NCBI GenBank assembly: GCA_023412915.1
Contig: JAEZRE010000006.1
Location: forward strand, 186,001 to 250,000
DNA from: Bacillota bacterium
Lineage (GTDB): Bacteria; Bacillota; Clostridia; Acetivibrionales; DTU013
Reading direction: 5' to 3'
Length of the DNA: 64,000 bases
Shown one piece after another: positions 59,520 to 64,000 of this stretch (its first letter is position 1; each line of letters starts with the position of its first letter). The notes under the pieces are model-generated. The model did not search any database, was not told the DNA's origin, and saw only the letters and a list, made by a program, of their open reading frames with translations. A program made the position numbers and the translations under genes.

Positions 59520-60144
59520 AATAATGCCTGAGCCTCCAAATGGAGTCGGGTACCAGGTAAAGTAAGACATTACAAGTTTTGATTATCACAAAGACTGGTC
59601 CCATCATATAATGCTATTAATCTCTTTGCACTGCATTTTTCAAGGCTGTCTGTTCTTTGGCAGACGGCCGCTACAGTACAAACTGAGCAGGCGATGGACC
59701 CTTGGGGGTTCGTGGGGCCGGGTCACGATTCTAGTGACAGCGGATGGCTTATTGGCACATCTGTGGGACAGTGGTATGTCCGCAGGTGTGCTTTTTTGTA
59801 TTCTTGAATCCAGAGATACCTGCGGATATTGAAAATTATACTTCAGGATGCAAGCTGCGAAGATATGATTACAAACTCCTGAAATTCGCTCATCCCACCT
59901 TCGGGCAGCTTGCGGCGGCTGTAGGCGCAGCTTTTGCGTCGGTGCTCTGGTATGAGCTCGTCAAGGCGGTGAAATAGCTGAGGAAGGCCGTCCGCAAGCC
60001 GGACATACAGCAGGGATTCTGAGTTTAATTGAGTTTATAATGATTCAGCTTTTCAATGACAATCCCGTAAAAATAACGTATAATTTTATAAATACGTTAT
60101 TCTTTTGGCGCCAACGCGCCGGGAATATTTTATGGAGGACCGGA
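59520..60144. other. 625-base gap after gpr with hairpins and a possible gene remnant
   Basis: Contains hairpins GGC-GTCTG/CAGAC-GCC (~59645-59671) and TCCGCAGGT/ACCTGCGGA (~59779 and ~59817), and near the end ACGTAT/ATACGT (~60078-60100). A frame near 59880-59977 reads KFAHPTFGQLAAAVGAAFAS then VLWYELVKAVK, which resembles the C-terminal helix of a cation-transporting P-type ATPase, with nothing recognisable upstream of it. It may be the tail of a deleted gene. No complete gene is seen. Confidence 0.35.
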
Positions 60145-60867
60145 ATGAAGCAGACTGGAAGATACCTTGTCATACTTGCGCTTGTCGTGGCACTTTGGAA
60201 TACGATCGTTATCAAACCGCTCAAAATATTTGCCGTATTCCTTCATGAATTGGGGCATTCTCTGATGGCAGTCATTTTCGGCAACGGTATACAGGGCTTC
60301 AGGATAAGCCTGGATGAGAGCGGTTATGCTCTGACTCTTCCCAAAAGCGATTTCTCCGCTTTTATGATCGCCAACGGCGGTTATCTGGGAAGTGTGCTTT
60401 TCGCGCTGCTGATACTATGGCTCAAAAGAACCGCACTAAAAAAATATATACTCGGAGCGTCCGCCATGCTTCTGCTGGGCGTATCCATTGCATACGGCAA
60501 ATCCGTATTTACGATCATCTACGCGGCAATATTTGCAGGTATGGTGCTGCTGCTTTATATGCTCCACAATGAAAAACTGAACGACTGGGTGATCGACATA
60601 ATCGGTGTGGCAAGCGCCGCATATGCCATCTATGATACCTTTGTCGACACCATACTGCTGCAGATAAACCTTCGCTTCGCCCTGATACCCGGCTGGGGCG
60701 CTTCCCAGCCGCTGACCGACGCCGTACAGCTGCAGAAAATGACACATGTCCCGGCAGTCGTATGGGGCGTCATATGGCTTGTGATAGCCTGCGTGGCATT
60801 CTATTCCACGGTAATGCACGGTAAAAGATCGACTGCTTCGTCAAGGAGCAAAAAGAAAGCCGCTTAA
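60145..60867 (+). CDS. M50B-like membrane metallopeptidase
   Basis: 240 residues from ATG 60145, with ATGGAGGA upstream; an ATG at 60040 has no site. Zinc motif HELGH (34-38) follows the first membrane helix (LVILALVVALWNTIVIKPLK), and five further helices fill the rest (MIANGGYLGSVLFALLILWL, KYILGASAMLLLGVSIAYGK, VVWGVIWLVIACVAFYSTVM). This matches the peptidase M50B-like family (PF13398) rather than SpoIVFB or RseP, which carry extra domains. It may cut membrane proteins; substrate unknown. The C-terminal Lys/Ala codons and stop form a triple 10-bp repeat. Confidence 0.85.
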   Translation: MKQTGRYLVILALVVALWNTIVIKPLKIFAVFLHELGHSLMAVIFGNGIQGFRISLDESGYALTLPKSDFSAFMIANGGYLGSVLFALLILWLKRTALKKYILGASAMLLLGVSIAYGKSVFTIIYAAIFAGMVLLLYMLHNEKLNDWVIDIIGVASAAYAIYDTFVDTILLQINLRFALIPGWGASQPLTDAVQLQKMTHVPAVVWGVIWLVIACVAFYSTVMHGKRSTASSRSKKKAA

Positions 60868-60885
60868 AGCCGCTTAAAGCCACTT
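60856..60885. repeat. Three tandem 10-bp repeats at the stop codon of the M50 gene
   Basis: AAAGCCGCTT at 60856, 60866 and (AAAGCCACTT) 60876. The first copy holds the last sense codons; TAA arises at the junction with the second. Confidence 0.85.
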
Positions 60886-60912
60886 ATTGATAGAGCGAAA
60901 CGCGCGAAACTG

Positions 60913-60963
60913 GGGACGGTTCTTTTGTTCCACCGAAACGCGGGGACGGTTCTTTTGTTTCAC
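60913..60963 (+). repeat. Dispersed repeat GGGACGGTTCTTTTGTT, copies 2 and 3
   Basis: Two direct copies (60913 and 60943) 30 bases apart, separated by CACCGAAACGCG. They lie between the M50 and ligA genes. Confidence 0.85.
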
Positions 60964-61041
60964 TGTTCGCCCGCAGCAGGTTACCTGCAACAAAAGATGT
61001 TCATACTGCTAACGTACTAATTACTGGAGGTTAATTGCACT

Positions 61042-63000
61042 ATGCCTGATAAAATGAAACTGATGCGAGAGAAAATAGACCTGCTCAACAAGGCAAGAAT
61101 GGCCTATGAACAGGAAAACAGGGAGATAATGTCCAATTTAGCGTACGATAAATTGTATGACGAGCTGGTGGAGCTTGAAAATGAGACGGGAACCGTGCTG
61201 TCGAACAGCCCTACGATCCAGGTCGGCTATGAGCTGCTCACAGGCCTGCCGAAGGAGCGGCATGAGAAGCCCATGCTATCACTCGATAAGACAAAGAATG
61301 TCACGGACCTCAAGGAATGGCTCGGGAACCAGAAAGGGCTGCTTTTCTGGAAACTGGACGGACTGACGATCGTTTTAACCTATTCCGACGGCAGTCTGGC
61401 CAAGGCTGTCACAAGAGGAAACGGCGAAGTGGGTGAGGTTGTTACTAACAATGTCAGGGTTTTTCGCAATATACCGCTGAATATCCCTTACAAAGGCGAC
61501 CTTATCATCAGGGGGGAAGCTGTCATCAGCTATTCCGACTTTGAAAAAATTAATGACCAGATAGACGATGAGAGTGTAAAGTACAAGAATCCGCGAAACC
61601 TGTGCAGCGGCTCGGTAAGACAGCTGAACAACAAAATTGCGGCCGGGAGGAACGTCAGTTTCATGGCGTTCTCACTGGTCAAAGCTGACAACGTGGACTT
61701 TGCCAATTCGAGGCGGGCGCAGATGGAGTGGCTTGGATCGCAGGGCTTTGACACTGTGGAATTCAAAGAGGTTGATGCGTCGAATATTGAAGATACGGTT
61801 GCATGGTTTGCACAAAACATTGAAAAAAACAACATACCTTCGGACGGTTTGGTCCTTTCATATGATGATATCCAGTATGGGCAGTCGCTAGGATCGACAG
61901 CAAAGTTTCCCAGAGACTCGATAGCCTTCAAGTGGCGCGATGAAATAAAGGAAACCAAGCTGCTCGAGATAGAGTGGAGCGCGTCGAGAACAGGCCTGAT
62001 CAACCCTGTCGCGATCTTCGAACCTGTGGAACTCGAGGGTACAACCGTCAGCCGGGCGAGCCTGCATAACATAAGTATAATGGAGGAGCTTCAGATCGGT
62101 ATAGGGGATACGGTTTGCGTATACAAGGCAAACATGATCATACCGCAAATCTCAGACAACCTCACCAGGAACGGCTCACTGAAAATACCGGACAATTGCC
62201 CCGTGTGCGGGGAAGAGGCGCAGATCCGCCAGAACAACGACGTCAGATACCTGTACTGCACCAACGCGGAATGCCCTGCAAAGCAGATAAAGCTGTTCAG
62301 CTTGTTCGTAAGCCGCGACGCCATGAATATAGAGGGCCTTTCGGAGGCAACGCTGGAGAAGTTCGTGGACGAGGGCTTTATAAAAGAACCTGCCGATATA
62401 TTCGATCTGGAAAAGCACAGGGATAAGATCGTAAATATGGAGGGCTTCGGCGAAAAATCTTACAGCAAGCTCGTCGCGGCGGTCGACAGGGCCAGAAAGA
62501 CTTCCGCCGTACGTCTGCTTTACGGTCTCGGCATACCGAATGTAGGCTTGTCGAACGCCAAGCTGATCTGCCGCAAATTCGGCTACAACTGGAGCAATAT
62601 CGAAAACGCCACCTTTGAGCAGCTGACCGGTATAAACGGCATTGGTGACGTAATGGCAGAGGCTTTTGTGAGCTTTTTCTCCAATGAAAAGAACAGGAGG
62701 CTTGTCCACGATATATTGCCCAAAATAGAGCTCGAAGTCGTAGAAACTAATGAAAGCGAGCAGATATTCGACGGTGTGACATTCGTGATAACGGGCTCGC
62801 TCGAACACTTCGCCAACCGCGACGAACTTGTAGCGGTCATAGAAGACAAGGGCGGGAAAGTATCGGGCTCCGTATCTTCAAAGACGAATTACCTTATCAA
62901 TAATGACAATTTGTCGGGCTCGTCCAAAAACAAAAAAGCAAAGGAACTGGGCATCGATATAATTACCGAGGCACAGTTCCTCGATTGGCTCAATAGGTGA
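61042..63000 (+). CDS. ligA: NAD+-dependent DNA ligase
   Basis: 652 residues, AGGTT/GGAGG upstream of ATG 61042 at somewhat long spacing. Domain Ia (~1-60), adenylation domain with the nucleotidyl Lys ~104 in FWKLDGLTIVL, ENxRLxxN-like VRQLNN, GLVLSYDDI, OB fold, Cys4 zinc finger (CPVCG ... YCTNAECPAKQ, ~393-415), helix-hairpin-helix repeats (INGIGDVMAEAFVSFF) and a C-terminal BRCT (~575-650; FDGVTFVITGSLEHFANRDE, GGKVSGSVSSKTNYLINND). It seals nicks in replication and repair. Length and domain order are normal for LigA. It converges on glnS across a long hairpin. Confidence 0.95.
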   Translation: MPDKMKLMREKIDLLNKARMAYEQENREIMSNLAYDKLYDELVELENETGTVLSNSPTIQVGYELLTGLPKERHEKPMLSLDKTKNVTDLKEWLGNQKGLLFWKLDGLTIVLTYSDGSLAKAVTRGNGEVGEVVTNNVRVFRNIPLNIPYKGDLIIRGEAVISYSDFEKINDQIDDESVKYKNPRNLCSGSVRQLNNKIAAGRNVSFMAFSLVKADNVDFANSRRAQMEWLGSQGFDTVEFKEVDASNIEDTVAWFAQNIEKNNIPSDGLVLSYDDIQYGQSLGSTAKFPRDSIAFKWRDEIKETKLLEIEWSASRTGLINPVAIFEPVELEGTTVSRASLHNISIMEELQIGIGDTVCVYKANMIIPQISDNLTRNGSLKIPDNCPVCGEEAQIRQNNDVRYLYCTNAECPAKQIKLFSLFVSRDAMNIEGLSEATLEKFVDEGFIKEPADIFDLEKHRDKIVNMEGFGEKSYSKLVAAVDRARKTSAVRLLYGLGIPNVGLSNAKLICRKFGYNWSNIENATFEQLTGINGIGDVMAEAFVSFFSNEKNRRLVHDILPKIELEVVETNESEQIFDGVTFVITGSLEHFANRDELVAVIEDKGGKVSGSVSSKTNYLINNDNLSGSSKNKKAKELGIDIITEAQFLDWLNR

Positions 63001-63007
63001 AACTTCA

Positions 63008-63065
63008 AGGGACGGTTCTTTTGTTTCGTTTTAAAGAGCAAAAACGAAACAAAAGAACCGTCCCT
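63008..63065. terminator. Perfect 25-bp hairpin made of two inverted repeat copies (4 and 5)
   Basis: The stem 63008-63032 (AGGGACGGTTCTTTTGTTTC...) pairs without mismatch with 63041-63065 around an 8-base loop AAAGAGCA. The arms are inverted copies of the dispersed GGGACGGTTCTTTTGTTTC repeat. It lies between convergent ligA and glnS and may act as a terminator for both. Confidence 0.9.
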
Positions 63066-63084
63066 GCGTTCCGCTTTCGATCCG

Positions 63085-64000
63085 CTATCCTTTTTTAACT
63101 TCCTTGCCCCACGAATCCTTGAGTCCGACGGTTCTGTTGAACACGAGCCTGTCCGACGAGGAAGCCTTGTCCGTACAGAAGTAGCCCATGCGCAGGAACT
63201 GGTAATGCTCGCCCGGCTTCGTTGAAGCGAGGTTGGGCTCCAGCTTGCAGCCTGTCAGCACCTCGAGCGAGTTCGGACTGATTATCGAATGCAGATCATC
63301 CGCGGCTCCCGGATCGGGATCTGTGAACAGGTGATCGTACAGGCGAATATCAGCGTCTATCGCGTGCGCCGCCGATACCCAGTGGAGGGTGCCCTTGACC
63401 TTGCGGCCGTCCGGCGAATTTCCGCCTTTCGAAGCCGGGTCGTAAGAGCAATGAAGCTCGGCTATGTTTCCCGCGCTATCCTTGACGACACTGTTGCACT
63501 TGATGAAATAGGTGTTTTTCAGGCGTACTTCATTGCCCGGGTACAGTCTGAAATATTTATTCGGGGGATTCTCCATGAAGTCGTCCTGCTCGATATATAT
63601 TTCTCTTGAAAACGGAACCTTCCTTGTTCCCATTTCCAGGTTTTCCGGATTGTTCTCAACGTCGAACCATTCGACCTGACCTTCGGGGTAATTGTCGATG
63701 ACTACCTTCAAAGGCCTCAATACAGCCATCATCCTGGGCGCTCCCGCGTTCAGGTCTTCGCGCACACAGTGCTCGAGCAGCGCGTAATCCACCATGCTGT
63801 TGGTCTTTGCCACGCCTATTCGATCGCAGAAATCGCGCACAGCGGCGGGAGTATAGCCTCTGCGCCTCAAGCCCGAGAGCGTAGGCATTCTCGGATCATC
63901 CCAGCCTGCGACGATTCCTTCGGTGACGAGCTGCAGCAGCTTTCTCTTGCTCATCATGGTATATGAGAGGTTAAGCCGGGCAAATTCTATCTGGCGCGGT
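63085..64000 (-). CDS. glnS: Glutaminyl-tRNA synthetase, C-terminal part, cut by the window edge
   Basis: The frame runs from 64000 to the stop at 63085 (about 305 codons) and its start lies outside the window. Visible: RQIEFARLNLSYTMMSKRKL with the class I KMSKS-type loop MSKRKL, then VAGWDDPRMPTLSGLRRRGY and AVRDFCDRIGVAKTNSMVDY, all GlnRS-specific, followed by the anticodon-binding beta-barrels (FSREIYIEQDDF, LYPGNEVRLKNTYFIKCN). It charges tRNA-Gln directly; many Clostridia instead use GatCAB amidation, so GlnRS here is of note though not rare. Confidence 0.95.
   Translation of the reverse strand, partial: PRQIEFARLNLSYTMMSKRKLLQLVTEGIVAGWDDPRMPTLSGLRRRGYTPAAVRDFCDRIGVAKTNSMVDYALLEHCVREDLNAGAPRMMAVLRPLKVVIDNYPEGQVEWFDVENNPENLEMGTRKVPFSREIYIEQDDFMENPPNKYFRLYPGNEVRLKNTYFIKCNSVVKDSAGNIAELHCSYDPASKGGNSPDGRKVKGTLHWVSAAHAIDADIRLYDHLFTDPDPGAADDLHSIISPNSLEVLTGCKLEPNLASTKPGEHYQFLRMGYFCTDKASSSDRLVFNRTVGLKDSWGKEVKKG

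Noticed and set aside
59744..59977. Complete 77-codon gene after gpr
   Set aside because: The first half is Cys-rich without pattern and there is no ribosome site; only the last ~30 codons resemble a known family, so it is described as a possible remnant.

Overview
The window looks like a chromosomal segment of a spore-forming member of the Bacillota, most likely class Clostridia. The grounds are a germination protease gene (gpr), an S-layer-homology protein with a CsaB-type pyruvyl transferase, a Na+-pump decarboxylase beta/gamma pair, c-di-GMP-I and c-di-AMP riboswitches upstream of typical target genes, strong AGGAGG ribosome sites and frequent TTG/GTG starts. No rRNA, tRNA, CRISPR array, transposase or phage gene was seen. 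Species cannot be named from this.

Layout. 0-7.4 kb: an edge-cut unknown gene with a TPR partner; an ABC exporter behind a leader peptide with alternative hairpins; a BmrR-like MerR regulator between two promoters of identical architecture (19-bp spacer, shared CTCCCCTT), one driving a TPR protein with two DTG aspartyl-protease lobes, the other a frameshifted small membrane protein; a zinc-ribbon protein and an SSB. 7.5-12.3 kb: a glycopeptide-resistance cluster, vanH-vanA-type ligase-vanX-murF, with a candidate response-regulator operator in front, no vanRS in the window, and the N-terminal stub of a second (VanG-like) ligase behind. 12.3-25.7 kb: a c-di-GMP riboswitch/chemoreceptor unit, a 7TM-type histidine kinase with a SARP-type response regulator, a 2128-residue SLH surface protein with GLUG and 309-bp Ig-like repeats, and an FAD amine oxidase. 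25.7-38.4 kb: a response regulator/kinase/ABC/FtsX-permease module interrupted by a MITE-like palindrome, an amino-acid permease, a YitT protein, a ClC channel, arginase, and a YtrA-type GntR/ABC-2 operon.

38.4-46 kb: an acyltransferase-like protein, a decayed serine hydrolase, a HutC-type GntR regulator divergent from a P-loop protein, then an ECF transporter operon (UPF0397 S component, fused double ATPase, T component) flanked by two inverted copies of a ~245-bp palindromic element. 46-50.4 kb (minus): oadB, oadG, a half-length glycosyltransferase and a glycosyltransferase/CsaB-like fusion. 50.6-64 kb: DUF72, GNAT, a c-di-AMP riboswitch with an SH3b-NlpC/P60 hydrolase, comEC, holA, rpsT, gpr, an M50-like membrane peptidase, ligA and the C-terminal part of glnS.

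Connections. The CsaB-like domain could make the pyruvylated wall polymer on which the SLH protein anchors. Regulation by small molecules is prominent: two cyclic-dinucleotide riboswitches, a MerR regulon, a leader-peptide attenuator and two GntR systems. Non-coding DNA carries several repeat families: MITE-like palindromes, at least five copies of GGGACGGTTCTTTTGTTTC, and an unusual pattern in which three genes have their stop-codon region present in three tandem copies.
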